64,000 nt of DNA. It comes from Mangrovibacterium diazotrophicum. GTDB taxonomy: Bacteria; Bacteroidota; Bacteroidia; Bacteroidales; Prolixibacteraceae. The stretch spans positions 1,041,320 through 1,105,319 of the forward strand of contig NZ_RAPN01000001.1 of assembly GCF_003610535.1 (NCBI RefSeq). Direction: 5' to 3'. Shown here one piece after another: positions 42,300 to 50,904 of the stretch (its first letter is position 1; every line of letters starts with the position of its first letter). Position numbers and translations under genes: made by a program. A model generated the notes under the pieces. That model was not told the DNA's origin. It searched no databases and saw only the letters and a list, made by a program, of their open reading frames with translations.

Positions 42300-43064
42300 A
42301 TGAAAAAGACCGGATTACTATTCGTCGCAGCTTTATTGCTGTTTAGCTGCAAGTCCGAAGCACAGTTGCTGAAGCAACTGAAATCAATTATCGAACCGGA
42401 AACCTCCACCGATTCAACCCAAACCACAACCAGCACAAGTTCGAGTACTTCGCAGACTTTGAGTTTAACGGAGAGTGAAGCCAGCTCAGGCATCAAAGAG
42501 GCTCTGATCAACGGGGTTACGAAGGGTGTGGAACTGGTATCGCAGGAAGATGGCTACTACGCCGACCCAATTATTAAAATCCCTTTCCCGGAGGAAGTAG
42601 ACTTTGTAGCAAGTAAACTGAAAGCCATCGGCATGGGTAGTTTGGTAGACAAAGCAGTACTTTCGATGAACCGTGCAGCCGAAGACGCCGCCGGTACAGC
42701 CACCGATATTTTCGTTGGCGCAATTAAAGAAATGACTGTTACCGATGCGGTAAATATTGTAGCCGGTGAAGACGATGCAGCTACGCAATACCTGGAAACA
42801 CATACCACAGAGAAACTAACTTCGGAATTCAGCCCGATCATCACCAGTTCGCTCGAAAAAGTAGACGCCACCAAATACTGGAGCGATGTGATGAATGCAT
42901 ACAATCAAATTCCGATGGTGAAAAAAGTGAATCCTGATTTGGGTGAATATGTAACCGAAAAAGCAATCGAAGGGTTATTTGTAAAAATAGCCGACGAAGA
43001 AAAAGCGATTCGCGAGGATCCGGTTAGCCGGACAACAGACCTACTGAAAAAGGTTTTCAACTAA
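42300..43064 (+). CDS. DUF4197 lipoprotein
   Basis: A 254-residue lipoprotein with lipobox LFSC (Cys about 17). A Ser/Thr-rich linker (about 33-60) leads into a DUF4197 domain: SSGIKEALINGVTKGVELVSQEDGYYADPIIKIPFPEEVDFVASKLKAIGMGSLVDKAVLSMNRAAEDAA is the typical opening, and VTEKAIEGLFVKIADEEKAIREDPVSRTTDLLKKVF the typical end. The family is widespread in Bacteroidota and Proteobacteria with unknown function. It is monocistronic, between terminators. Confidence 0.92.
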   Translation: MKKTGLLFVAALLLFSCKSEAQLLKQLKSIIEPETSTDSTQTTTSTSSSTSQTLSLTESEASSGIKEALINGVTKGVELVSQEDGYYADPIIKIPFPEEVDFVASKLKAIGMGSLVDKAVLSMNRAAEDAAGTATDIFVGAIKEMTVTDAVNIVAGEDDAATQYLETHTTEKLTSEFSPIITSSLEKVDATKYWSDVMNAYNQIPMVKKVNPDLGEYVTEKAIEGLFVKIADEEKAIREDPVSRTTDLLKKVFN

Positions 43065-43078
43065 AATAAAAACAACAA

Positions 43079-43108
43079 AAAAGCGGATAATTTATCCGCT
43101 TTTTTTCC
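43079..43108 (+). terminator. Terminator after the DUF4197 gene
   Basis: AAGCGGATA and TATCCGCTT (43081-43101) with a three-base loop are followed by six T. It begins about 15 bp after the stop codon. Confidence 0.85.
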
Positions 43109-43182
43109 CTAATCGCAATTCTCTCGAATTGTCTTTTCTCTCTTTAAACCACACTTAAGCCGGACATTCCTCCCGGGCTTAC

Positions 43183-43563
43183 TTACTCAAAAACATATCG
43201 TTGTTCCCTCTTCAGGATGATCTCGTAAACAAATCGCTTCACATCGCACACACGAACCGGTTTAGGCAGAAACTGTTGAGCTGCGTAACTAAACGCCGTC
43301 TCGCTGTAAGCAGTTTCGCTGCTCACCATGGCCAGTTTAAAGCGTCTCCCCTCTAAGCTGTCCAACAAATCGAAACCGGTTCCGTCGGGCATTTCAACAT
43401 CCAGAAACACCAGGTCCGGATCATGTTTTTCGATCATTTCTTTACCATTCGTTATATTCTCCGCACTCCCCACAATGGCAATATTTTCGAAGTTTTGTTT
43501 CAAAATCGAAATCATCAATTTTCGGGCAACAGGATCGTCATCAATAATTACAGTAGATATCAT
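43183..43563 (-). CDS. Single-domain response regulator (receiver only)
   Basis: A 126-residue CheY-like receiver domain with the acidic pocket IIDDDP (D8-D10), the phospho-acceptor D55 in LVFLDVEMPDG, S82 in MVSSET and K101 in FLPKPV. There is no output domain. The sequence is most like receivers that precede LytTR DNA-binding domains, so it may have lost, or act without, its output. No kinase is adjacent; the orphan PAS kinase at 5641 could be a partner, but this is only a guess. It may act in phosphorelay or protein-protein control. Confidence 0.9.
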   Translation of the reverse strand: MISTVIIDDDPVARKLMISILKQNFENIAIVGSAENITNGKEMIEKHDPDLVFLDVEMPDGTGFDLLDSLEGRRFKLAMVSSETAYSETAFSYAAQQFLPKPVRVCDVKRFVYEIILKREQRYVFE

Positions 43564-43882
43564 TTAGTTTTCAGGATTAATGCTCTAGAAAGACCAAATG
43601 ATGTGCCACCTGCCGTCAAGGCCCCTTTAATTAACACACGGTTATTGCAGATTCGTTAAAATTTCGTTGCCGCACACGACTTTTACGCGATTGAAATATT
43701 CTGTAAAAACATAATATGTAATTATCACAGTTTGGCACTTTTGAAAAATATTTCCCAATTTGGTTTGCATTTAATCAAATTGATAAATCTTTTTCTGTCT
43801 TTCAGATATATTAATCTCGAAAGCTTATTTTTGGCAGGTATCCGGGAGCGAAAAAATGCCCCCTGGAAAAACCTCATTTTAC
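43564..43882. other. Divergent intergenic region with a -7 box
   Basis: About 320 AT-rich bases between the receiver gene and the DUF368 gene. TATTTTTG at 43826-43833 on the plus strand is a good -7 element about 50 bp before the DUF368 start, with no clear -33 box. No ORF or RNA gene is apparent. Confidence 0.45.
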
Positions 43883-44821
43883 ATGAAACGAACATTGAAA
43901 GATTACCTGCTGATTACGCTTAAGGGGATGGGCATGGGAGCAGCCGACGTTGTTCCCGGAGTATCCGGCGGAACTATCGCATTTATTACAGGCATCTATG
44001 AGGAGTTAATTGACTCGATCAAATCTGTCAATTTCAAAACATTGAAACTGCTGCTTAGCGGACAAATCAAAGCCTTTTGGGAAGCCATTAACGGTACTTT
44101 TCTAGTCAGCTTGCTTTTGGGAATTGGCATTAGCGTACTCTCATTGGCCAAAGGGTTGAAATACCTGCTCGAGCATCATCCGATTTTGGTATGGTCTTTC
44201 TTCTTTGGGCTCATTGTTGCCTCGGCCATCTACGTTGCTAAGGACATTAAAGAGTGGAAAATCGGAACTTTTATATCACTAATTTGTGGCGTGGTTATCG
44301 CCTATTTCATAACGGTGGTTACACCCGCTGAAGCAAACACCACTTACCCGTTCATTTTTCTCTCGGGAGCCATTGCCATTTGCGCCATGATTTTGCCGGG
44401 CATTTCCGGTAGTTTCATCTTGGTATTGCTGGGTATGTACAAATTTATCCTCGGCTCATTGTCCGAATTAAATTTACCGGTTATTGCTGTCTTTTTGGCT
44501 GGTGCTGCTATCGGAATTGTGAGTTTCTCAAACATCCTTTCGTGGCTGTTAAAAAAATACTACAACCTCACCATCGCATTGCTTTCCGGCTTTATGATTG
44601 GGTCATTGAACAAAGTGTGGCCATGGAAACATGTGCTGGAAACATTCACCGACCGCCACGGAGAAATTCGTCCTTTAATTGAAAAAAACGTTCTTCCTGG
44701 CAACTATTTTGAGCTGACCGGCAACGAGGCACAACTGGTTTATGCCCTTTTATTGGCAGCTGCCGGATTTGCTCTTATTTTTGTTGTTGAAGGATTGACC
44801 AAAAAACTGGTTAAAGCGTAA
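43883..44821 (+). CDS. DUF368 polyprenyl-phosphate transporter (PopT-like)
   Basis: A 312-residue membrane protein with about eight to ten transmembrane helices. Its N-terminal motif GMGMGAADVVPGVSGGTIAFITGIYEELI and the internal repeat GAIAICAMILPGISGSFILVLLGMYKFIL are the two inverted-repeat re-entrant motifs of the DUF368 family. A member of this family (PopT) has been reported to carry undecaprenyl phosphate across the membrane for reuse in cell-wall and polysaccharide synthesis. ATG 43883 is preferred because the longer frame adds a non-conserved hydrophilic stretch. It lies 33 bp upstream of aroE and is probably co-transcribed. Related envelope genes in the window are dgkA and uppS. Confidence 0.88.
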   Translation: MKRTLKDYLLITLKGMGMGAADVVPGVSGGTIAFITGIYEELIDSIKSVNFKTLKLLLSGQIKAFWEAINGTFLVSLLLGIGISVLSLAKGLKYLLEHHPILVWSFFFGLIVASAIYVAKDIKEWKIGTFISLICGVVIAYFITVVTPAEANTTYPFIFLSGAIAICAMILPGISGSFILVLLGMYKFILGSLSELNLPVIAVFLAGAAIGIVSFSNILSWLLKKYYNLTIALLSGFMIGSLNKVWPWKHVLETFTDRHGEIRPLIEKNVLPGNYFELTGNEAQLVYALLLAAAGFALIFVVEGLTKKLVKA

Positions 44822-44854
44822 ATAAAAAGTAAACTCAAGTAATTTAAATACAGA

Positions 44855-45604
44855 ATGAAAACCTACGGACTGATTGGCTACCGATTGGGCTACTCCTTTT
44901 CAAAAGGATTTTTCACAGAAAAGTTTGAAAAAGAAAACCTCCAGGAACACGAGTATGTAAACTTCGAGCTCGATACGATCGACGAGTTTCCGGGAATTTT
45001 TGAGAAGAATGACCACATTGCCGGCCTGAACTGCACCATTCCCTACAAGCAGCAAATTATGCCGTTTTTGGATGAAATTGACGAAGAAGCAGCCACTGTT
45101 GGAGCAATCAACACGGTCAAAATTATTCGCTCGGAAGCCGGCGTAAAGCTGAAAGGATTCAATACCGACATTTACGGTTTCGAGAATTCGCTGAAACCCA
45201 TGCTGAGCGAGAAACACAAAAAGGCGCTGATTTTGGGAACAGGCGGAGCTTCAAAAGCCATCAAATATATTTTGAAAAAACTGGGGCTGAGCTACGTTTC
45301 TGCTTCAATTGAAGAAACACTGAATGAAGGGGAGATTCGCTATGAAGAGATTAACGAAGATTTGCTGAAAGAATACCTGGTAGTTATAAACGCTACACCG
45401 CTTGGAACTTTCCCGAAGGTGGAAAACTGCGCCAACATTCCTTACGAATTTCTGACTTCCGATCACGTCTTGTTCGACCTGGTTTACAACCCGGAAGAAA
45501 CGCTGTTCATGAAAAAAGGCAAAGCACAGGGAGCGGCTGTGAAAAATGGGTTAGAGATGCTACATCTGCAAGCAATTAAAGCCTGGGAAATCTGGAATAT
45601 GTAA
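44855..45604 (+). CDS. aroE: Shikimate dehydrogenase
   Basis: A 249-residue NADPH-dependent enzyme that reduces 3-dehydroshikimate to shikimate in aromatic biosynthesis. The substrate-binding domain has YGLIGYRLGYSFSKGFF, where the usual P-L-x-H-S-x-S motif is changed to GYRLGYSFS. The catalytic lysine lies in NCTIPYKQQI and the acid base in FNTDIYGFENSL. The Rossmann domain has LILGTGGASKAIKYIL. It ends with NGLEMLHLQAIKAWEIW as in AroE. It follows the DUF368 gene and ends in a terminator. Confidence 0.94.
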   Translation: MKTYGLIGYRLGYSFSKGFFTEKFEKENLQEHEYVNFELDTIDEFPGIFEKNDHIAGLNCTIPYKQQIMPFLDEIDEEAATVGAINTVKIIRSEAGVKLKGFNTDIYGFENSLKPMLSEKHKKALILGTGGASKAIKYILKKLGLSYVSASIEETLNEGEIRYEEINEDLLKEYLVVINATPLGTFPKVENCANIPYEFLTSDHVLFDLVYNPEETLFMKKGKAQGAAVKNGLEMLHLQAIKAWEIWNM

Positions 45605-45636
45605 CTCCGAATTCACCTCAAAAATCATAAAAATAA

Positions 45637-45675
45637 AAGCCGGACAGTCTCTCACCTTGTCCGGCTTGATTTTTC
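45637..45675 (+). terminator. Terminator after aroE
   Basis: AAGCCGGACA and TGTCCGGCTT (45637-45667) pair over 10 bp and are followed by GATTTTTC. It lies between two convergent genes and may serve both. Confidence 0.75.
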
Positions 45676-45698
45676 TTGGTGTATAACAGTTACATTGT

Positions 45699-46013
45699 CT
45701 ATGAGGGAAAAAAGAGAATGTCAATTTCTTCTGAATCTTCTTTCTGCTTCAGCGTAAATTTACCGGCCGGCGTTAGCGTCATTTCGCGCTTTGTCGCGTA
45801 AGGCAGTAATTTACGTTGCTCCGAAGCAGCCTGCGAATCATCGATATCGGTATTGAAGTAAATTTTCAGATTGGCGCTGTTTTCATCGTCAAACTGCAGC
45901 AAAAAAGCCGTGTGTTCAACAAATACCAAATCATCGTAAGCATAGCTCACATCTGTTCCGGCTTCTTCCAACATCATCTTCACTTCCGAAAGGGGTCTGA
46001 ATGGTATGGTCAT
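45699..46013 (-). CDS. Hypothetical protein
   Basis: A 104-residue acidic soluble protein of unknown function. It has alternating strands (DDLVFVEHTAFLLQFDDENSANLKIYFNTDI) that look like a small beta-sheet domain, and a Lys/Glu-rich end (LTPAGKFTLKQKEDSEEIDILFF). No known domain, signal peptide or membrane segment. It is 50 bp downstream of the NifX-like gene on the same strand and may be co-transcribed with it. Confidence 0.65.
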   Translation of the reverse strand: MTIPFRPLSEVKMMLEEAGTDVSYAYDDLVFVEHTAFLLQFDDENSANLKIYFNTDIDDSQAASEQRKLLPYATKREMTLTPAGKFTLKQKEDSEEIDILFFPS

Positions 46014-46063
46014 AACTTGAGTTTTTTTGTGTGAATAAGGAATTTTGGTTTTGCGGGGAACGG

Positions 46064-46465
46064 CTATTTACATGTTTTTGAGGAACAACTACTGCAACTC
46101 AATCCGCACGAAGATGGATCTTCGACCGAGTAGATATCATGCTCTTCCAACACCGATTCTTTGTAAAACTGAATATTTTCGTCAACCAACTTGCTATTTG
46201 GCCGAAATACTTTAATGTCGTTGTCTTTTAATATTTTGAAAGCCATCGGGCGCACATTCGGACTAATGATAGCCTTTACGATATCGTCCTCTCCTCCTTT
46301 TCGCAAATCAAGTCCAAAACGGCTCATCAACTCGGGTTTGCTGAAAATCTCGTTATCGCCTTTGGCGACATCATGTACACAGTAAAAATTAGCTTTGTAG
46401 AAATCATCCGCTAAAATATTTACCAATGCGGCGTTCTTTCCAATGATAGGCATACAAATCTTCAT
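46064..46465 (-). CDS. NifX/NafY-like (dinitrogenase cofactor family) protein with Cys-rich tail
   Basis: A 133-residue protein. Residues 1-110 match the dinitrogenase iron-molybdenum cofactor domain shared by NifX, NifB C-terminus and small archaeal proteins, with MKICMPIIGKNA at the start and IISPNVRPMAFKILKDNDIKVFRPN as the core. The last 16 residues hold four cysteines spaced CX3CX2CX4C (SSCGLSCSSCSSKTC), a likely metal or Fe-S site not present in ordinary NifX. No nitrogenase gene is nearby, so the protein probably handles another metallocluster. It is monocistronic or linked to the small gene at 45699. Confidence 0.8.
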   Translation of the reverse strand: MKICMPIIGKNAALVNILADDFYKANFYCVHDVAKGDNEIFSKPELMSRFGLDLRKGGEDDIVKAIISPNVRPMAFKILKDNDIKVFRPNSKLVDENIQFYKESVLEEHDIYSVEDPSSCGLSCSSCSSKTCK

Positions 46466-46709
46466 AACGTTCTATTTTTGGGTTCAACATGAACTGCCCG
46501 CTGCAGCTATCTTGGCACAACATACGCAAAAGATATACCCCAATTAAGAAACGATTGAATAACAGCAGGATAGAATTAAAGAACAGTCAATTTTCTTACA
46601 TTTATGTAGGATAAATACACCAAACGAGACAAAAATGTGTTTTTCAGCATATAAAACATGGAAAATACTCATTTCTCCACCCTTTGCCCCATGCTCTCTG
46701 CACCACTCG

Positions 46710-49700
46710 TCACAAATGAATCAGTGCTTCGCGTTTGCGACCGTCCATCAGAATCGTCAAATTTTCGTCAAATTCGATTTGTTTCACATGGTTGGTTTCA
46801 TCAACGACTTTACCCCGACTGAGCACCTCTTCGTTTAGCCAAGCCTCTCTGCTCTTGCTCGGTATGGAAAAATACCCGACATTCATCGACGTAACATTGT
46901 GAAAGAAATGCGATCCCAAAGAACCATCAAGCGGGAAATCAGGCAGACCAACTTCTACGATGATACGGGCCCTCGAGATCTGCGCCCAGGTTACAGGGAT
47001 GCCGGTAAACGAATCACGGGTTCCCCAACGCCCCGGTCCTACCAAAATGTAGTCTTTGTTCAGGAAGTCCATTTTTCGGTTGAAACGACTGACTTCTTCA
47101 GCAATTTCTTTGGTTTTTAGCTTATCAAACGTATCACCCGGGACCACAATGACATCCCGAATTCCGTCGACACGGCCATTGCCCATTCCCCTTTTCGCGT
47201 ACAACAAAGCATTCTCTCGCTCAATCTCATCTAATTCAATATCCAGCTCTTCTTCGTGGCGAATCAGGGGCTTAATTTGTAGCAGATAGAAGGTTGGCGA
47301 ACCATCTTCCCCGTTTTCCAGATCGATGGCATATTCCATTTCGACCGGCGAGCCCATTGCTTCGCGAAATAAGCGCAGCAGAAAGTTGATTGTTTCGGCC
47401 ATCGGAATCATGCCGTATTTCAGTAGATTGGCAAAATTCACAACGCGCGTTCCCCGAACCGACAAGTCCGAAATCAGATCGTCATTTTCCGAATCATACA
47501 CCGAAGCACAGTGATCCAACATCCCGTCTTTTTCAGCCTCGCGGATGGATAGTTTCAGGATTCCGGCATCCTCTCCCACTTTCACCAGGTCGGTTTGACT
47601 GTTCGTCATATCCAAAGCATAAAACTGCCGCTGCGAATCTCGAATCTGGTCTTTCAGGCTACTCGGGTTGATTTGCGGATATTTCGGGCAAAAACGGTAA
47701 GCATTCTCGCCACCCACAACGTACATTCCCAATCCCACGGCAGCCACCGCAAAACCATCTTCGGGTTCCATGTACGAAACCGGGTAAAAATTGTATGATT
47801 GCGCAACTCCGCTAATGGTCGGGTAAAAGCGTCCGTCATGCTGATGCCCCACCAATTCCTGGATGACAATTCCCATCCGTTCTTCTTCAATTTTGTAGTT
47901 TACCGCATCAAAATACGAAACGGCAGAATCGGTAAAAATACTGGCGTAAACGAGCTTCACCGCCGTCTCAAGCTGTTTGTAGCGAACATTGACATCCGGA
48001 TCGTTATTGGGCAGCAGATAAGTAGCGTAAACGCCGGAGAACGGCTGCAACAGGGAATCTTCGAATAATCCGGACGACCGAACAGCCAAAGGACGTCGCA
48101 TCTTTTCAGCAAATTTGCGAAGCTTATTTTGCAGCGAATCACTCAGATGCGATTCAACAAAAACCTGCTTCAAACGCTCGTAGTCGTTGGAACTGTAAAC
48201 CTCTTCATACAGGTTATTGATCTCGATAAATTTCTCGAATTCGATGGTGCCGATAATGGCCGTTGCCGGAATTCGAATATTGATTTTAGGAATAATCTTT
48301 TTGAAATCGATGTTTTCGATGAAATTACACATGAAAGCAACACCACGGCCTTTCCCGCCAAGTGAGCCTTTTCCCATGCGAACAATGTATCGCTCGTTGC
48401 CCAGCAACTGCTGATCGAAATTGATAATCAGTCCGCGAAGCTTTTTAATGCGAACACGTTCGAACACGTCCAAACAGAAGTTCCGAAGCTCTTCCGAATC
48501 AGCAAAATCCTCTAACTGATAGGGCAACAGATGCTCGGCAATGTTGATCTCGCCGCGTGCCATCAGCCAGGTTGAAAACGAATTTCGCTTGCCATGATAA
48601 GCCAATGCTTCTGTTGGAATCACCTTGAACATCTCCTGAAACTCCTGCAGGTTCTGCGCAACCATGATCGGCTTTCCATCTTCATCCTTAAAAACAAAGC
48701 TACCGAAACCGAGTCGCTTGTAAATGAAGTTGTGAATATCCATCGACAGGCTTTCCGAGTTCTTGTTGATGAATTCCGCACCAATCTCCAGCGCACGCGC
48801 CGCATTCCGAATATCGTGACTTTGCAGCAACAACGGTATCGGAAAACGAAGAATTTGTTTCGCGTACTTCAACAGCTCGATGCCCGAATTTTCGTCGTCC
48901 TGCCCGTTTCTACTAAATTTCACATCCGAAATAACGGTCAGCAGGTAGTCGCGATACTTATTCATCATTTGGATCGCTTCCTCATAATTACTCACCAAAA
49001 TCACCTTCGGACGAGCCCGCATTTTCAAAATCATGTGCAACTCATCGGCAGCCTCATCCTGCACCAGGTTTTGCGTCTGCGTCATGATGTTGGTGTAAAG
49101 CATCGGTAAATAGCGCGAATAATATTGAATAGAATCCTCGACCAGCAAAACCACCCGCACATTACCATTCCGTGTATCAGCTTCAATATTCTTCTTGTCT
49201 TCAATATATTTCACCATCGCCAGGAAGACGTTGGAATTACCGTTCCAAACAAAGACCCGGTCGATCGAATCAAAATTTTCCGCCGTTTCCTGGAAATAAC
49301 GCAAATCGCCGTTGTTATTCACAAGCAACAGAATCGGCACATTTTGCCGCACTGCATGAATACTGTCGGCCATTTGTACGGGAATGTTCTTGTCGACCCC
49401 AACCATGATGATGACCAAATCGAAATCGCGCTGCTTGATCATCTCATGCGCCTGTTCCTCGGAATTGACACTGGTAAATCGTGGGTAGGTGTACAGATTC
49501 AGCTGTAGAAACTCGCCAAAAATCTTGTCGGTAAACTGCCCCTCGCGTACAATTGAATAACTGTCGTACAAGGTTGCAACCAGCAAAACCTCCTTCACTT
49601 TCGTCGGCATCAGCTCTTCAAAAATGTCGCGGTCATTCTTTTTGTGTTTGTAAATAGAGGAGAGGGTAATTTTATCGAGATCTTCCATAGCTTTCATTTT

Positions 49701-49721
49701 AAGAACAAGCGCCGAAACCAT
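46710..49721 (-). CDS. Receiver-like / PEP-pyruvate-binding (PPDK N-terminal type) multidomain protein
   Basis: A 1003-residue cytoplasmic protein. The N-terminal half contains two receiver-like alpha/beta domains: VKEVLLVATLYDSYSIV... and NVRVVLLVEDSIQYYSRYLP... with ISDVKFS at the expected phospho-acceptor site of the second. The C-terminal half (from about 445) is an ATP-grasp domain of the pyruvate phosphate dikinase / PEP synthase N-terminal type: VRMGKGSLGGKGRGVAFM, RPLAVRSSGLFEDSLLQPFSGVYATYL and GTRVVNFANLLKYGMIPMA. The central phospho-His domain and the C-terminal PEP-binding barrel of true PEP synthases are missing. The start could also be ATG 49697 or 49688. It lies downstream of korAB behind its own terminator. 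The reaction is unknown. Confidence 0.8.
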   Translation of the reverse strand: MVSALVLKMKAMEDLDKITLSSIYKHKKNDRDIFEELMPTKVKEVLLVATLYDSYSIVREGQFTDKIFGEFLQLNLYTYPRFTSVNSEEQAHEMIKQRDFDLVIIMVGVDKNIPVQMADSIHAVRQNVPILLLVNNNGDLRYFQETAENFDSIDRVFVWNGNSNVFLAMVKYIEDKKNIEADTRNGNVRVVLLVEDSIQYYSRYLPMLYTNIMTQTQNLVQDEAADELHMILKMRARPKVILVSNYEEAIQMMNKYRDYLLTVISDVKFSRNGQDDENSGIELLKYAKQILRFPIPLLLQSHDIRNAARALEIGAEFINKNSESLSMDIHNFIYKRLGFGSFVFKDEDGKPIMVAQNLQEFQEMFKVIPTEALAYHGKRNSFSTWLMARGEINIAEHLLPYQLEDFADSEELRNFCLDVFERVRIKKLRGLIINFDQQLLGNERYIVRMGKGSLGGKGRGVAFMCNFIENIDFKKIIPKINIRIPATAIIGTIEFEKFIEINNLYEEVYSSNDYERLKQVFVESHLSDSLQNKLRKFAEKMRRPLAVRSSGLFEDSLLQPFSGVYATYLLPNNDPDVNVRYKQLETAVKLVYASIFTDSAVSYFDAVNYKIEEERMGIVIQELVGHQHDGRFYPTISGVAQSYNFYPVSYMEPEDGFAVAAVGLGMYVVGGENAYRFCPKYPQINPSSLKDQIRDSQRQFYALDMTNSQTDLVKVGEDAGILKLSIREAEKDGMLDHCASVYDSENDDLISDLSVRGTRVVNFANLLKYGMIPMAETINFLLRLFREAMGSPVEMEYAIDLENGEDGSPTFYLLQIKPLIRHEEELDIELDEIERENALLYAKRGMGNGRVDGIRDVIVVPGDTFDKLKTKEIAEEVSRFNRKMDFLNKDYILVGPGRWGTRDSFTGIPVTWAQISRARIIVEVGLPDFPLDGSLGSHFFHNVTSMNVGYFSIPSKSREAWLNEEVLSRGKVVDETNHVKQIEFDENLTILMDGRKREALIHL

Positions 49722-49780
49722 ACAGTCAGCTTGCTCCTATTTGATTGATGAAATTAGGAAAAATCCATTTCCCGATAACA

Positions 49781-49806
49781 AAAAAAGGAGGCCGAAGCCT
49801 CCTTTT
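49781..49806 (-). terminator. Terminator of the kor operon
   Basis: AAAAGGAGGC and GCCTCCTTTT with loop CGAA (49783-49806) are followed by six U in the minus direction. It lies about 20 bp after the korB stop and before the 1003-residue protein gene. Confidence 0.85.
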
Positions 49807-49827
49807 ATGAAACATATACTAGTTGTA

Positions 49828-50901
49828 TTAATCCTGTTGCAACGTACATTTCTTTTGGAAGAACGGAATCGGATCGCTGCTGGTTGGTTCGTTTACCTCC
49901 CAGGTATTTCCTGAACGCAACAATTCGTCCACTTTCGAAATCTTACGGGTAGCCTGAACTTCCTCGATCTGGCGAACAACTTCCTGATCGTAAACTGGCG
50001 CTTCCACGCTACGAACAACCCCCATTGCTACCGGAAAATCTGGCAAGCACATGTTGATCAGCGCCAGATGCAAGGTAGGGTCAGCAGTTTTTGCATCATG
50101 TACCAGTACATCGTCCAACGTGTAACCGTCTTCTCCGATGGTAACAACTTTCATTTTACCCTTGTCGAACACCAAGCCTTTTTCGTTTTCATTTCCAAAA
50201 ACCATTGGCTTTCCGTGCTCCAGGAAAAGTTGACGTTCATTCCGGAATTTCGGATCAGCAATTTGCTCGTGAATTCCATCGTTGAAAATCACACAGTTTT
50301 GCAACACTTCAACAACCGAAGTTCCTTCATGCTGAGCAGCTTCTTTCAAAACCTGCTGGGTGTGCTTCACATTGCTATCTACCGCGCGGGCAAAGAATGT
50401 TCCGCTGGCCCCCAATACCAACTGGCCGGGGACAAAGGGATCTTCGACCGTACCAAAAGGAGAAGTTTTTGTAATAACTCCCCGATCCGAAGTTGGCGAA
50501 TATTGACCTTTTGTCAAACCGTAAATCTTGTTATTAAAAAGAATCAGGTTTAGATTGATATTACGACGAACCAGGTGAATGAAGTGGTTACCACCGATAG
50601 CCAGCGAGTCACCGTCACCGGTAATGACCCAAACATTCAAATCGGGGTTAGCGGTTTTCACACCCGAAGCAATTGCTGTTGCACGCCCGTGAATGGTGTG
50701 GAAACCAAAAGTACTCATATAGTACGGAAAACGGGATGAACAACCGATACCGGAGATCACCGCAAACTTTTCGTGCGGAATGCCCATTTCGGCCATCGTG
50801 CGCTGAACCGAGTTCATAATGGCATAATCGCCACAACCGGGACACCAGCGTACTTCGTTTTCACTCTTAAAATCTTTTGCTGTATAATTGAAATCGGCCA
50901 T
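49828..50901 (-). CDS. korB: 2-oxoacid:ferredoxin oxidoreductase, beta subunit
   Basis: A 357-residue thiamine diphosphate subunit. The TPP motif is GDGDSLAIGGNHFIHLVRRNINLNLILFNNKIYGLTKGQYSPTS, and cysteines for an Fe-S cluster occur in RWCPGCGDYAIM and GIGCSSR. With the alpha subunit it oxidises 2-oxoglutarate (or a similar 2-oxoacid) and CoA to the acyl-CoA while reducing ferredoxin; it replaces the NADH-linked dehydrogenase in anaerobes. The 2-oxoglutarate preference is inferred from subunit architecture. It starts 3 bp after korA. Confidence 0.92.
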   Translation of the reverse strand: MADFNYTAKDFKSENEVRWCPGCGDYAIMNSVQRTMAEMGIPHEKFAVISGIGCSSRFPYYMSTFGFHTIHGRATAIASGVKTANPDLNVWVITGDGDSLAIGGNHFIHLVRRNINLNLILFNNKIYGLTKGQYSPTSDRGVITKTSPFGTVEDPFVPGQLVLGASGTFFARAVDSNVKHTQQVLKEAAQHEGTSVVEVLQNCVIFNDGIHEQIADPKFRNERQLFLEHGKPMVFGNENEKGLVFDKGKMKVVTIGEDGYTLDDVLVHDAKTADPTLHLALINMCLPDFPVAMGVVRSVEAPVYDQEVVRQIEEVQATRKISKVDELLRSGNTWEVNEPTSSDPIPFFQKKCTLQQD

Positions 50902-50904
50902 TGA

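Noticed and set aside
46710-49721. Complete PEP synthase (ppsA) annotation
   Set aside because: The phospho-His and PEP-binding domains are absent, so the standard reaction cannot be assigned.
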